Shown: positions 1-8,429 of the stretch, piece by piece | How the letters are laid out: the number at the start of each line of letters is the position of its first letter | Position numbering within the stretch: position 1 is the stretch's first letter | Assembly (NCBI GenBank): GCA_007135795.1 | Contig: SLIE01000511.1 | Coordinates: 1 to 10,281, forward strand | Direction of reading: 5' to 3' | Source: Desulfobacterales bacterium | GTDB taxonomy: Bacteria; Desulfobacterota; Desulfobacteria; Desulfobacterales; Desulfosalsimonadaceae | DNA: 10,281 bases | Translations under genes and position numbers: made by a program | Notes under the pieces: generated by a model | Database searches by the model: none | Told to the model about the DNA's origin: nothing | Seen by the model: the letters and a program-made list of their open reading frames with translations, nothing else

Positions 1-150
1 CATACTAACAAACAAGTTGCCCGGATTGAATCATATTTTATGGCATTTGCGTCCGGGTTTGTAAAATATTAAAACAAATTCCACTACAAGCTATCTCAAA
101 ATGGTGCTATTGACCCTGCCCTGCTTGCCATGCACCGCTTTGTTGCTTTA

Positions 151-187
151 CAGGTTTGCAGCTCGGACAAATCGCTGCCGAAACCTG
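151..187 (+). promoter_or_regulatory. Imperfect hairpin in the leader of the methyltransferase gene
   Basis: CAGGTTT (151-157) pairs perfectly with AAACCTG (181-187). Inside it, GCAGC (158-162) pairs with GCTGC (174-178), leaving a two-base bulge and an 11-base loop. The stem is therefore about 12 bp and ends 24 bases before the chosen ATG at 212. No T run follows on either strand, so it is not an ordinary intrinsic terminator. It could be a leader RNA structure or a protein-binding dyad. The rest of 1-211 shows no gene I can support. An extended -10-like TGCTATATT at 195-203 lies so close to the ATG that a transcript from it would be almost leaderless. Confidence 0.4.
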
Positions 188-211
188 CAAAATGTGCTAT
201 ATTTGCGCTCC

Positions 212-1393
212 ATGAACGAGACCGACACAAAAAAATCCAGCTTTGAAATTCCGGAGAGGTCAAGGCATCGGCCAATCGGCTGCCCTGATCATTGCCCCGG
301 CTGCGCCCACCGGCGGATGAACCAACAGGAGAGCCTGGCGCAGAAGGAAAGATGGCTGAAAAGAAAGCTTTCGGCATGGGCGGACCAAATGGATCCGATA
401 TCCCCGCCGGACGATGCGCATCTGCTCCGTTACCGAAATAAAATCTGTCTGTCGACCGCGTGGGAAAAAACCGGTTGGAAGTTTGGACTTATCCGCCGGG
501 ACCGGATCATAGATCTCCATGACTGCCCGGTCCATACCTTCGAAATTCAAGCGTCCATCCATTTGTTTGCAAAAACGCTCCCGGCGTTTTCCGCTTTCCC
601 GCTGGTCTTTTTTGTTCAATCCGGCAGGCAGGTCACGCTGGTTGTCAAACAAAAAGCGACACCGGATTTGTCCTGGCTGAACACGGATTTCATGGATCAA
701 CTGAAAACAGCTGGCATCGAGGGGCTGTGGCTGCACCTGAATCCGGGAGCGGGGAAAAACGTATTTGCAAAAAATCACTGGCAGCTCCTGTGGGGGGCGC
801 CGCGCTCAAAAAATGGCAGCGGGTTCATTTACGGTCCCGGATCTTTTCAGCAGCCCATCCCCTCACTTTTTCAAAGCGTGATGGGGCGCGCCGAAGCATT
901 CCTGTCACCCCGGCCAAACGATTTCTTTTTAGACCTTTACTGTGGCAGCGGTATCGGGCTGAAGCGATGGTCGGATCACGGCTGCAGGGTCATGGGGGTG
1001 GAGCTCGACGGGGAGGCTGTTGAATGTGCCAGAATCAATGCGCCGTCCGCAACTGTTCTCCGGGGGAAATGCAGGGACCGGATTCCTCAGCTCACCGCGT
1101 GGGCCGGCACTGATCCCCTTTGTCCTGATGATCGCCTGGCTTTTGTCAATCCGCCCCGGACGGGTGTGGAACCGGAAGTGATTCAGTGGATGGTCAATGA
1201 ATACAGGCCGGCGCGCATGGCCTACCTGTCCTGCAGTGCCGGAACCTTGTCCAGGGATTTGAATCTCCTGGAAGCCCGGGGGTATCAAATCGAGCGGATC
1301 ATCCCCTATGATTTTTTCCCCTGGACCCTTCATGTGGAGAGCCTGGCGCTGGTGACGCGCCAAGAATTCCCCACAAGGGGAATGGTAAACTAG
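212..1393 (+). CDS. RNA uracil-C5 methyltransferase, TrmA/RlmC/RlmD family
   Basis: This 393-residue SAM-dependent enzyme should methylate C5 of a uridine in rRNA or tRNA. Cys24, Cys28, Cys31 and Cys105 (in HDCPVH) match the four-cysteine [4Fe-4S] arrangement of the RlmC/RlmD branch. There is no N-terminal TRAM domain, as in RlmC. The C-terminal Rossmann domain shows the FQQ motif near 212-214, the SAM-binding motif DLYCGSG at 241-247, GVELD at 262-266, NPPRTG at 313-318, the catalytic Cys341 in YLSCSAGTLSRDL, and HVE at 374-376 with the likely general base Glu376. Asn in place of Asp in the PPR motif also occurs in RlmC-type enzymes, to my recollection. I chose ATG 212 because it keeps the cysteine motif and drops a non-conserved, hydrophobic upstream extension; the frame stays open back to an ATG at 101. 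There is no clear Shine-Dalgarno sequence. The exact substrate base cannot be read from sequence, so no symbol is given. Confidence 0.88.
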   Translation: MNETDTKKSSFEIPERSRHRPIGCPDHCPGCAHRRMNQQESLAQKERWLKRKLSAWADQMDPISPPDDAHLLRYRNKICLSTAWEKTGWKFGLIRRDRIIDLHDCPVHTFEIQASIHLFAKTLPAFSAFPLVFFVQSGRQVTLVVKQKATPDLSWLNTDFMDQLKTAGIEGLWLHLNPGAGKNVFAKNHWQLLWGAPRSKNGSGFIYGPGSFQQPIPSLFQSVMGRAEAFLSPRPNDFFLDLYCGSGIGLKRWSDHGCRVMGVELDGEAVECARINAPSATVLRGKCRDRIPQLTAWAGTDPLCPDDRLAFVNPPRTGVEPEVIQWMVNEYRPARMAYLSCSAGTLSRDLNLLEARGYQIERIIPYDFFPWTLHVESLALVTRQEFPTRGMVN

Positions 1394-1422
1394 CCGGTGG
1401 TTTCAACCACTGGTAACTTTTT
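1394..1422 (+). terminator. Probable rho-independent terminator after the methyltransferase gene
   Basis: The stem CCGGTGGTT (1394-1402) pairs with AACCACTGG (1405-1413), with one G-T wobble and a two-base loop (four if the closing pair is open). It starts directly after the TAG stop. A run of five T lies at 1418-1422, four bases (TAAC) after the stem, so the fit to the consensus is good but not perfect. It would separate the methyltransferase transcript from the next gene. Confidence 0.55.
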
Positions 1423-1424
1423 GA

Positions 1425-1452
1425 TTTACATTGGCCCGGCAACGCTTATTTT
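1425..1452 (+). promoter_or_regulatory. Candidate sigma70 promoter for the kinase/ATPase gene
   Basis: TTTACA (1425-1430, five of six consensus bases) and TATTTT (1447-1452, four of six) are spaced by 16 bp. They lie just after the putative terminator and about 60 bases before the ATG at 1514. The position is sensible, but the -10 box is weak. Confidence 0.3.
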
Positions 1453-1513
1453 TCAGGGAAATACATTTTTACAAAGACGGGAACAACTCCCACAACCCAT
1501 CCAGGTCATTGTA

Positions 1514-3154
1514 ATGGCAGAGGATTATTCCACCGAAATATACCGGCAGATGGAAGACCCGGGCTTTTACCCGCACCCGGCAAATCGTGTGGAGATCCGG
1601 GAAACCCATATTTCCAAAGTATTTCTTGTGGGAGAATATGTGTATAAAATCAAAAAACCCCTCAACCTGGGGTTTCTGGATTTTACCACCCTTGAAAAAC
1701 GAAGGTATTACTGCCTTCAGGAAGTTGCGCTCAATCGCCGGTTGAGCGTGGACATCTACCTGGATGTTATTCCCATAACCCTTGACGGGGATACATATCG
1801 CCTGGGGGGGAGTGGCCCCGTGATGGAATATGCGGTAAAAATGCGCCGACTTCCGGATCATTGCACCATGACACACCGCCTTGAAACCGGTGGACTTGAA
1901 CAAGCGGAAATCGATCACCTGACCGATGTGCTGGTAACATTTTACGATCAGCCCCAGGACCCGGCACAGACATCAGAATTCGGTTCATGGTCGGTTGTCT
2001 CAGGCAACTGCGATGAAAATTTCACACAGACCGCCCCGTTTGCCGGTAAATTATTTGACGAACGCATCTTCGAGATCATCCGGGGGGCTGTGACAACTTT
2101 TCTGAAACGGCGGAAACCTTTATTTGACATGCGCGTTGAAACGGGGAAAATTCAGGATTGCCATGGGGATCTGCGCACCGACCATATCTATTTTATCGAT
2201 GATACCTTACAGATCATTGACTGTATAGAATTCAACCCGGCGTTCCGCTACGGGGACGTGGCTTCAGACCTGGGGTTTCTGGTAATGGATCTGGACAAGC
2301 GGGGGCATGCCGCCGTAGCCGCCACCCTGATCACAGGGTATATTCAACGCACCGGGGATGCCAACCTGTTCGTTCTGATCGATTTTTATAAATGCTACCG
2401 GGCCATGGTGAGATTCAAGATCAACTGCATCCGGGCGCAGGCGCCGGATATTACGGAAGATGAAAAAACGGGTCTGCTGGCTGGAATCAAACAATACCTG
2501 GATCTTGCCTATGACTATGCCATCCGATTCACCCGTCCCGTGCTGTGGGTAGTATGCGGCATGCCGGCTTCCGGCAAAAGCACTGTCGCGGAAAAACTTG
2601 GCGAGGCCTTACGGATTCCCGTGTTCAAATCGGATATCATCCGTAAAGAACATTTTGCCTCCCCCACGGAGAATTTTTCTCATCTTCCCTTTGAAAGCGG
2701 GATCTATTCAAAAAGGATTACCGCCCTCACATACGGCCGCATGATGCTTCTGGCCCAAGAAGAGATCGAAAAGGGGAATTCCGTTATCCTGGATGCCACT
2801 TTCAGCGCCTGTCATTTTCGCCGGGAGGCCATCCGCCTGGCAGCGGACAAGGACGCAAATATTTTTTTCATAGAGTGCACCGCCCCCGAAGCGCTGCTGA
2901 AAAAACGACTCTCAAAGCGAAACAACCAGACGTCGCTTTCCGATGCCCGGCTCATCCACTTTGACGCTCTGCGCAACAGTTTCGAACCCTTGGTCGAAAT
3001 CCATCCGGATCAACACATCGTCGTCGACACGGAAATGACCGTCGACGCATGCATGTCCCGGATCCTGTACGACAAATACATGACACTGCCCAAAAACAGA
3101 GAAATTACAAGGCATCTGGATGAAAAACAGAAAACATGTTTAAAAACATCCTAA
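1514..3154 (+). CDS. Fused aminoglycoside-phosphotransferase-like kinase and P-loop ATPase
   Basis: This is a 546-residue two-domain protein of the COG2187 plus COG0645 type. The N-terminal half (about 20-330) has the APH/protein-kinase-like fold: candidate ATP-binding lysines in VYKIKK (45-48), Glu70 in LQEVALNRRL, the catalytic loop HGDLRTDH at 217-224 with Asp219 as likely catalytic base, and IIDCIEFN with metal-binding Asp236. The C-terminal half (about 344-530) is a P-loop kinase/ATPase with Walker A GMPASGKST at 349-357 (Lys355) and a Walker B-like VILDATFS around Asp427. No membrane segment or signal peptide is seen. The substrate is unknown for this family, and antibiotic resistance should not be assumed from the APH label. 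I chose ATG 1514, which has AGGT at 1503-1506 upstream. The frame stays open to a GTG at 1397, but that lies inside the terminator stem. It converges on jetD with a 67-bp gap. Confidence 0.85.
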   Translation: MAEDYSTEIYRQMEDPGFYPHPANRVEIRETHISKVFLVGEYVYKIKKPLNLGFLDFTTLEKRRYYCLQEVALNRRLSVDIYLDVIPITLDGDTYRLGGSGPVMEYAVKMRRLPDHCTMTHRLETGGLEQAEIDHLTDVLVTFYDQPQDPAQTSEFGSWSVVSGNCDENFTQTAPFAGKLFDERIFEIIRGAVTTFLKRRKPLFDMRVETGKIQDCHGDLRTDHIYFIDDTLQIIDCIEFNPAFRYGDVASDLGFLVMDLDKRGHAAVAATLITGYIQRTGDANLFVLIDFYKCYRAMVRFKINCIRAQAPDITEDEKTGLLAGIKQYLDLAYDYAIRFTRPVLWVVCGMPASGKSTVAEKLGEALRIPVFKSDIIRKEHFASPTENFSHLPFESGIYSKRITALTYGRMMLLAQEEIEKGNSVILDATFSACHFRREAIRLAADKDANIFFIECTAPEALLKKRLSKRNNQTSLSDARLIHFDALRNSFEPLVEIHPDQHIVVDTEMTVDACMSRILYDKYMTLPKNREITRHLDEKQKTCLKTS

Positions 3155-3206
3155 CGGCGACGAACCTGGTCAACGCTTCCGACAATAGGGTCATCTACGG
3201 GGATGC

Positions 3207-3231
3207 GATAAAGCCCGCGCATCACTTTATC
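3207..3231. repeat. Inverted repeat spanning the jetD stop codon
   Basis: GATAAAG (3207-3213) and CTTTATC (3225-3231) form perfect 7-bp arms around an 11-base loop. The jetD TGA (3222-3224 on the plus strand) sits in the loop. The stem is AT-rich and no T run follows on the minus strand, so it is at best a weak transcript end. Nothing better is visible in the 67-bp gap between the convergent genes (3155-3221). Confidence 0.3.
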
Positions 3232-4379
3232 AACGTCGTCCAAGCCGCGGGCCATGGAATCCGTTCCTGCTCAAGCCGTACATTCATGCCCCATCGGTGC
3301 TCTTTGAGTCCGTGATAGACATACTGCTCGTCAGCGGTTAATCGGGGAAGGGAATCCGCCGGGTGAGGTTGCTTTTCCTCACCCCACAAAAGCGCATTGC
3401 CAAGGAGGGTTTCTTTGTCCATCAGCCGGGACTCGAGATGGGGCAGGTATGCGCGGGCACGGTTTAAGATGGCAAATCCATGGGTATCGATGTCCCCCCA
3501 GTAAATGCATTGCGCACCCCTTAACCAGTCGATGCCGGCAAGCAGATCCACGCCGTAGCCCAGCCCCATGAAAACCACCGCGCCGGAGAGATCGTCAAAA
3601 GAGATCCCCGTTTGAAGGTTCTCCACGATAAATACCCGCCGGGCGGGTATTTCAAGCCGGGCGATTTCATCGACAGGCGCGGTGATATCACAGAGTCCGC
3701 CCACCTGCTGACGAAGTCTGAAGTCACATATTCTCAGCCGAACCAGCGCGGCCGGCTGCCGCAGACCGCAGCACTGATAAAAATCAATACCGGCGGAATC
3801 AGCATGATTTAATGCGCAAATCAAATCCACAATCAATCCTTTTCGGACTTCCAGCCACTTGCTGTCGAGCCCGGCAATTGGTAGCTGTCGTGGATAGAGC
3901 ATGGAACGGGGATTTACGACCAACCAGGCCAGAAGTGTTTCAAGCCGGTTAAAATCGGCATCCGAATAATCGGCAAGAATATCAAAATGACGGACAAGGC
4001 GCTGCTGCAGAAGAGGCCATCGAGCGGTCATGCGATGGTATCGCATCCAGGCGGTTTGCCAACGCATGGTTTCCCCGACACAACCGGCAACCTCCTCCGG
4101 TGATGCCAGTAGCAGCCGATCCGGCATTTGCTGGGTCCCCAGGATACGCCACCGACGCTGACGCCATAATAGCTCCCCCGGCCCTCTGTATTCGTGCCAG
4201 GCATTTATCCAATCGCGCACGTAACCGGTCTGGCGCCCGGCATCCGATTCACTCACCTGGCCCAGGGTTATGGCCAGGGGCCACTGGCCGCCGCCGGCAA
4301 GCCAATCTTTTCGGTTTCGGGCATAACGCCTGCCGAGTTCTTCACAAACCATGTCCGGAAACTGCAATTTCCTTGTCAT
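3222..4379 (-). CDS. jetD: Wadjet nuclease subunit JetD (DUF3322 + DUF2220, Toprim)
   Basis: This 385-residue protein is the effector of the Wadjet system. In studied homologues JetD is a dimeric nuclease, related to topoisomerase VI/Spo11 Toprim proteins, that cleaves circular plasmid DNA after the SMC complex has extruded it. The N-terminal half (about 1-200) matches the DUF3322 pattern and is rich in Trp, Arg and Leu. The C-terminal half is the Toprim-like DUF2220 region: VFIVENLQT with Glu253, GLGYGVDLL at 272-280, and YWGDIDTHG with Asp296 and Asp298, which together would bind the metal ions. RLEQERIPW at 368-376 is a typical acidic C-terminal motif. The length is normal for type I. The start overlaps jetC by 38 bp; GGAG lies ten bases before the ATG. 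An alternative ATG at codon 10 (4352) would shorten the overlap but has no ribosome-binding site I can see. Confidence 0.93.
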   Translation of the reverse strand: MTRKLQFPDMVCEELGRRYARNRKDWLAGGGQWPLAITLGQVSESDAGRQTGYVRDWINAWHEYRGPGELLWRQRRWRILGTQQMPDRLLLASPEEVAGCVGETMRWQTAWMRYHRMTARWPLLQQRLVRHFDILADYSDADFNRLETLLAWLVVNPRSMLYPRQLPIAGLDSKWLEVRKGLIVDLICALNHADSAGIDFYQCCGLRQPAALVRLRICDFRLRQQVGGLCDITAPVDEIARLEIPARRVFIVENLQTGISFDDLSGAVVFMGLGYGVDLLAGIDWLRGAQCIYWGDIDTHGFAILNRARAYLPHLESRLMDKETLLGNALLWGEEKQPHPADSLPRLTADEQYVYHGLKEHRWGMNVRLEQERIPWPAAWTTLIK

Positions 4380-7300
4380 CAGTGGGCTTCTCCGGAAAAT
4401 TCAAACGCTGGTGCGCATCGTCATATTCGATCAACAGGACACCCGAATGCTGCCTTTCATCGATGTCCACATAACATGCACCGCCGATGAAGGGCTCAAG
4501 TGTCATGACGGACTTCAGTGGCGTGGCCACCACCATCTGAAAGCCGAAGCTGGTGAAAATATTCATGGCCAGCGTCGTAAACTCGTTATCCGCCTTGTCA
4601 AAGGCCTCGTCCAGGATCACCGGCGCATATGCCGGCGTCTTGTGATCGGCGCCGCTTAACTGGTATCGTAGGGCCGCCGCCAGGCAGGTGGTGGCGAGCT
4701 TCTGGCGCTGGCCGCCGGATTTGCCGGCGCCGCTGCGATAGATTTCGATCTCGTTTCCGTCGGCGTCCAACTCCCGGCCGATGAATTCAACGTGCTGCCG
4801 CACGTCCAGGACCGCAGTGCGCCAGCGCTGCTGCTGTGGGTCCGAATCGGCCAGACGTTCCACCAACCGCCGGAGGATACCGAACCGGCGTTCTGCTGCC
4901 TCCCGGTCCTCGAGCCACGCGTGGCTCAATGCTTCCTGAATGTCCCGCTTGAAATCCTGAACCTCTGCCAGCTGGCGATCGGTGACATCGATACGCAGGT
5001 AGGTGCCACGGTTGAATGCGGCCTGCGTCAATCCTTCATTGACCATTTCCATCCGTTCCCGGATCTGGCTCCGGGCATGACGAAGGTGGGAATTAAGCGA
5101 TGCCAGGTTCTGGTGGCTCTGGTCCCTGAGAAGATCGAAAAAACGCTTCTCATAGGCGGGAAGCCCGTCTACTTCCAGTCGCTGAAGCTTGGCCAGGTAA
5201 TCGGCCGCGCTGGCCAGCGTGTCATCCAGGTCACTCGATTCTGTCGGCCAGCGCCGTTTGAAATCGGAAAACCGGTTTTCGATCTCCTTTTCAAGGGTAT
5301 GGCGTTCACTGGAAAGGCTTCGGATATCACTGTTAATTTTTCGTTCCAGAAGCCCCATCTGCTTATCTATATTATCCAGGGTCGGAGAGGCCATGGTCAT
5401 GGCGTTCCACTTTTCTGTCAACCCCTGGCGCTTTTCGCTGGTGAGGGTTCGACCGGCAATCGCAGCCTGCAGCGAATTCAGCTGACCTGTTTTCTCCTGA
5501 ATATCGCGGATCACCTGCCCCGCATCGAGCTGCTTTTCCCGAAGGTCGCCCTCCGCCCTGCGAAGATCCAAAGATTCCTGCTCGATTCGCTTTCCAATCT
5601 GCTGAAGCGATGCATTGCCGCTGCGAATTTCCTCCAGCTGCTTCACAATGGCATCGATCCGCTCGACCATAGGCGCGACATCGATCTCCTCCCATTGGAT
5701 ATTGACCAGCGTCTTGCAGTCCATGGCGCGCTGCTCACCCAGCGCTTCTTTTTCCCGGAGATCTTCGCCCTGTCGATTGAAATCCTCAAGGCAGCCAGCC
5801 AGCGCCTGTGCGCGTTTCTTAAAAAGAGCGAGTTTATCACGATTATCAAACCCCAGCACCCAGCGCCCCGGATCATCTATCGAATGGCGGTCATCTTTTT
5901 CATGGCGGGTCTTTCCGTGGCGAACCTGGCCCTGGGCGGTCAATGCCCGATCATGTCGTTGCAGGGCTTTTACCGAATCAACGCATACGTAGTTAAAGCG
6001 CAGCGCCAGTTCAGCCATAAGCCACTCCGCATGCCGGCCTTCCTTTATTCTCATTTTACCGGGCAGAGAATCCGGGGAAAAAGACGATTGATTTGCATGA
6101 AGGACCGGCCCGGTTCGGTAGTAGACCAGTCGCCGGCCCAGGTGATTTTCATTGACATAACCGGATAATGCGAAATAATGCCGCTCATCAACCAGCAGGG
6201 AAAGGGCAAAACCATGCAGTACCCGTTCAATGGCGCCGCGCCAGCCGGCCTCTTCGGGCAGAACCTCGATCAATTCCCCCGCAAAAGGGATGGCTTCCTC
6301 GGAAATAGCCAGATCAACGGCAATCTGTTTACGGAGTGCCAGCATGTGCCTGGGAATATTTGATGGCTGGCGCTCAAGGGATTCGACCTCTTGGATGGTT
6401 TCCTTAAATGTTTTCTCCGCATCGTGGCGCTGCACAGCCAGTTCCTCGCGCTGAGTCCGCAAGCGGCCGGACTGCTCCCGATAATCCTGGAACTCCTGGT
6501 TGGCACGGCCGATAAGGGCTGCGAACCCCCCCGGGGTCTCGGGCAATTCCCATTTTAACCGGTCGCACGCCTGGCTGACCTGGTTTCGCTTCGCCATCCG
6601 CCTTGCCCGCTCATCTTCACGATCCTTTTTTTCATCTTCCAGGCGTGAAATCCGATCCCCGCCCAACCGGAGGTGCTGGTCTTTGAGATCCTGCACCGTG
6701 CGGCGCCGGATTTCCACCGAGCCTTCATCCTGTTGGATTTCACTGTTTAACCCTTTAAGGCGAACTTCCGATTGCTGCAACTTTTCGGTCACAAACCGGA
6801 TTTTCTCCTCGTCCCGGAATATATCAATACCTTGTTCAAGTCCTTCCAGAACTGAAATTTCCCTGGCAACATCTTGAAGTCGTTCATGTTTCAACCGGGC
6901 CGGAGAGAGAACGCTCACCTGCTCCCGGGCCGTTACCACGGCCTGATGGGCATCGCTCAACTCGCCAAATTCAGACACCAGGGTATCCGCCACCGCAAAG
7001 GTCCCGGGAGTATCGAGCATGAAATCCCGCAAGAACACATTCAAATCCCCCAGACTTTTGGCGGACTGGGTCTTGTGAAGCAGTCGCAGGGCCATTTCAC
7101 TTTCAATGGAGAGTATCCGGCGAAAGCGTTCACAATATGGGTTGAAGTTTTCGTAAAATTTGCCGTCGGGAAACGTCTGTTTGACCCGTCGCAGGTCGAG
7201 TTGGAAATCAGACAATTCAGCCAGATCAAAAGGGCGCTCGAAAATAATGTAATGGCGCCGGGCATCACGGATGGAAGCCGTGTTCCCCCTCAGCCAGAAA

Positions 7301-7713
7301 ATCCCGACCAGGGTGACCACCCGGTTCTGGGTACTTCGAAATGTAAGGGCGAGTGCCGACCATGTGGTACCGGCGCGCAAGTAACGGGTGACGATTTCTC
7401 CCGTGCTGTTGTCTTTTTGCTCGGACCATGCGCCGCGAACATAAGTGATCAGGTTTCGATCGCGACCCCGCCGGGTCGCCTCACGCGCAGCCGCGTTAAA
7501 ATCAATCCACCGAGGCGGCACCAGCAGGGCGGAAAAAGCGTCCAGAAGCGTTGTTTTTCCCGAGCCCGACCGTCCCACAAACAAAAAACCACGCTCGGCG
7601 ATGGGGATATTATGGAGTCCGTCAAATGTTCCCCAGTTAAACACTTGCAGCCGATGCATCCGAAATTGTTCGCGGGTGGTAAAAAAATTGAGTGCATCCA
7701 TTGTCCGGTTCAT
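4342..7713 (-). CDS. jetC: Wadjet SMC-like ATPase JetC (MukB-like)
   Basis: This 1123-residue protein is the motor of the Wadjet complex. It dimerises, binds JetA and JetB, and uses ATP to extrude DNA loops. The N-terminal head carries Walker A GRSGSGKTT at 47-55 (Lys53). Two long Glu/Arg/Lys/Gln-rich coiled-coil arms (roughly 255-455 and 630-900) flank a globular hinge-like region at about 456-625. The C-terminal head has the ABC signature KSGGQRQKLA at 998-1007 and Walker B PVILDEAFD with Asp1035 and Glu1036, followed by a D-loop (DKAD) and VATPLKSV near the end. All ATPase motifs are intact, and the length fits type I JetC. Its ATG shares an ATGA with the jetB stop (4-bp overlap), and GAGG lies ten bases upstream on the coding strand. 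Long frames on the opposite strand are shadows of this gene. Confidence 0.95.
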   Translation of the reverse strand: MNRTMDALNFFTTREQFRMHRLQVFNWGTFDGLHNIPIAERGFLFVGRSGSGKTTLLDAFSALLVPPRWIDFNAAAREATRRGRDRNLITYVRGAWSEQKDNSTGEIVTRYLRAGTTWSALALTFRSTQNRVVTLVGIFWLRGNTASIRDARRHYIIFERPFDLAELSDFQLDLRRVKQTFPDGKFYENFNPYCERFRRILSIESEMALRLLHKTQSAKSLGDLNVFLRDFMLDTPGTFAVADTLVSEFGELSDAHQAVVTAREQVSVLSPARLKHERLQDVAREISVLEGLEQGIDIFRDEEKIRFVTEKLQQSEVRLKGLNSEIQQDEGSVEIRRRTVQDLKDQHLRLGGDRISRLEDEKKDREDERARRMAKRNQVSQACDRLKWELPETPGGFAALIGRANQEFQDYREQSGRLRTQREELAVQRHDAEKTFKETIQEVESLERQPSNIPRHMLALRKQIAVDLAISEEAIPFAGELIEVLPEEAGWRGAIERVLHGFALSLLVDERHYFALSGYVNENHLGRRLVYYRTGPVLHANQSSFSPDSLPGKMRIKEGRHAEWLMAELALRFNYVCVDSVKALQRHDRALTAQGQVRHGKTRHEKDDRHSIDDPGRWVLGFDNRDKLALFKKRAQALAGCLEDFNRQGEDLREKEALGEQRAMDCKTLVNIQWEEIDVAPMVERIDAIVKQLEEIRSGNASLQQIGKRIEQESLDLRRAEGDLREKQLDAGQVIRDIQEKTGQLNSLQAAIAGRTLTSEKRQGLTEKWNAMTMASPTLDNIDKQMGLLERKINSDIRSLSSERHTLEKEIENRFSDFKRRWPTESSDLDDTLASAADYLAKLQRLEVDGLPAYEKRFFDLLRDQSHQNLASLNSHLRHARSQIRERMEMVNEGLTQAAFNRGTYLRIDVTDRQLAEVQDFKRDIQEALSHAWLEDREAAERRFGILRRLVERLADSDPQQQRWRTAVLDVRQHVEFIGRELDADGNEIEIYRSGAGKSGGQRQKLATTCLAAALRYQLSGADHKTPAYAPVILDEAFDKADNEFTTLAMNIFTSFGFQMVVATPLKSVMTLEPFIGGACYVDIDERQHSGVLLIEYDDAHQRLNFPEKPTDDKEIAVSGHGL

Positions 7714-8429
7714 GTTTCAAGCGCCTCTTCATCCGGGTGATCCGAATCGTTTGCTTCGTCGATGACCGTTTGGCTTTCTCCCCCCGCCAGCGCATCGTAT
7801 TGCCGGGTCAGTGCCGCAATCTGATCAGCGGAAAACAGCAGTTTCAGTATAGGCGATATCTCGTAACGGTCCTCGCCACCGCGAATCTTCTGCAGAATGC
7901 TGTTGGTTTTCATTTTCTGGATGGATGCCTGAATCTTCTTGCCAAACCCCGCATGATCAGTACTGGTGGCTTGCTGGTAAGGGCTTGCGTGCTCCAGGAT
8001 TTCCTGGAGGTCCACCACGGCCCGCTCACCCCGCATGTCGGCCCGCGTCAGGCAATGGCGCAGATAAAGCAGGATCACCGAATCGATCAGTGTAAGGGGG
8101 GAACGGCGAAGCATTGTGGGCGTATCGAAATCGTCGATCTCCGCCTGTCGCGTAAATGCCACCTGCTGGTCCGTGTCGATGACCAGTTCCAGAAACAGAT
8201 CGGAAAGACGGCTGCGGATCAAGGCCTCGTCGCGCATCAGTAAGGGCCAGACCCGCGAGTGACGGCGGCCGTCTATAAATGGTCCCGACAGCAGTTGCAC
8301 CAGCACGCGACGCGTGTCCAAAGGGAGCATGCCCCTGTCACCGGGGTACAACCCTTCGACGTCTTCTTCCGAAGCAAAATCAGCCGAGTCTGCATACACA
8401 CGTTCCGCAGCCGGATCATTCGAGTTCAT
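7710..8429 (-). CDS. jetB: Wadjet KITE subunit JetB (DUF4194)
   Basis: This 239-residue protein plays the MukE-like role. Two copies bind the JetA kleisin and help clamp DNA on the JetC heads. The core runs from about 55 to 205: an acidic/helical start around LMRDEALIRSRLSDLFLELV, the LLRR-like block MLRRSPLTLIDSVILLYLR at 106-124, and a second winged-helix-like segment at about 160-195 ending in RYEISPILKLLF. The first 35 and last 25 residues are acidic and low in complexity and are probably disordered tails. The start overlaps the jetA end by 14 bp and has the best ribosome-binding site of the operon. The family call rests on sequence pattern plus its place between jetA and jetC. Confidence 0.92.
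   Translation of the reverse strand: MNSNDPAAERVYADSADFASEEDVEGLYPGDRGMLPLDTRRVLVQLLSGPFIDGRRHSRVWPLLMRDEALIRSRLSDLFLELVIDTDQQVAFTRQAEIDDFDTPTMLRRSPLTLIDSVILLYLRHCLTRADMRGERAVVDLQEILEHASPYQQATSTDHAGFGKKIQASIQKMKTNSILQKIRGGEDRYEISPILKLLFSADQIAALTRQYDALAGGESQTVIDEANDSDHPDEEALET

Noticed and set aside
58..78. AT-rich near-palindrome with TTTGT and ACAAA ends
   Set aside because: Only 5-bp arms in AT-rich sequence and no clear promoter beside it; expected by chance.
1397..1513. GTG-initiated N-terminal extension of the kinase/ATPase gene
   Set aside because: The GTG lies within the stem of the probable terminator, and the extra 39 residues do not resemble the family. ATG 1514 has a better upstream site.
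4792..6168. 458-codon open frame on the plus strand
   Set aside because: It lies wholly antisense to jetC, whose protein shows conserved SMC coiled-coil and hinge features in the same DNA. The translated product has no recognisable motif.
6874..7740. 288-codon open frame on the plus strand
   Set aside because: Antisense to the jetC N-terminal head, including the Walker A region. A shadow of GC-rich coding sequence.
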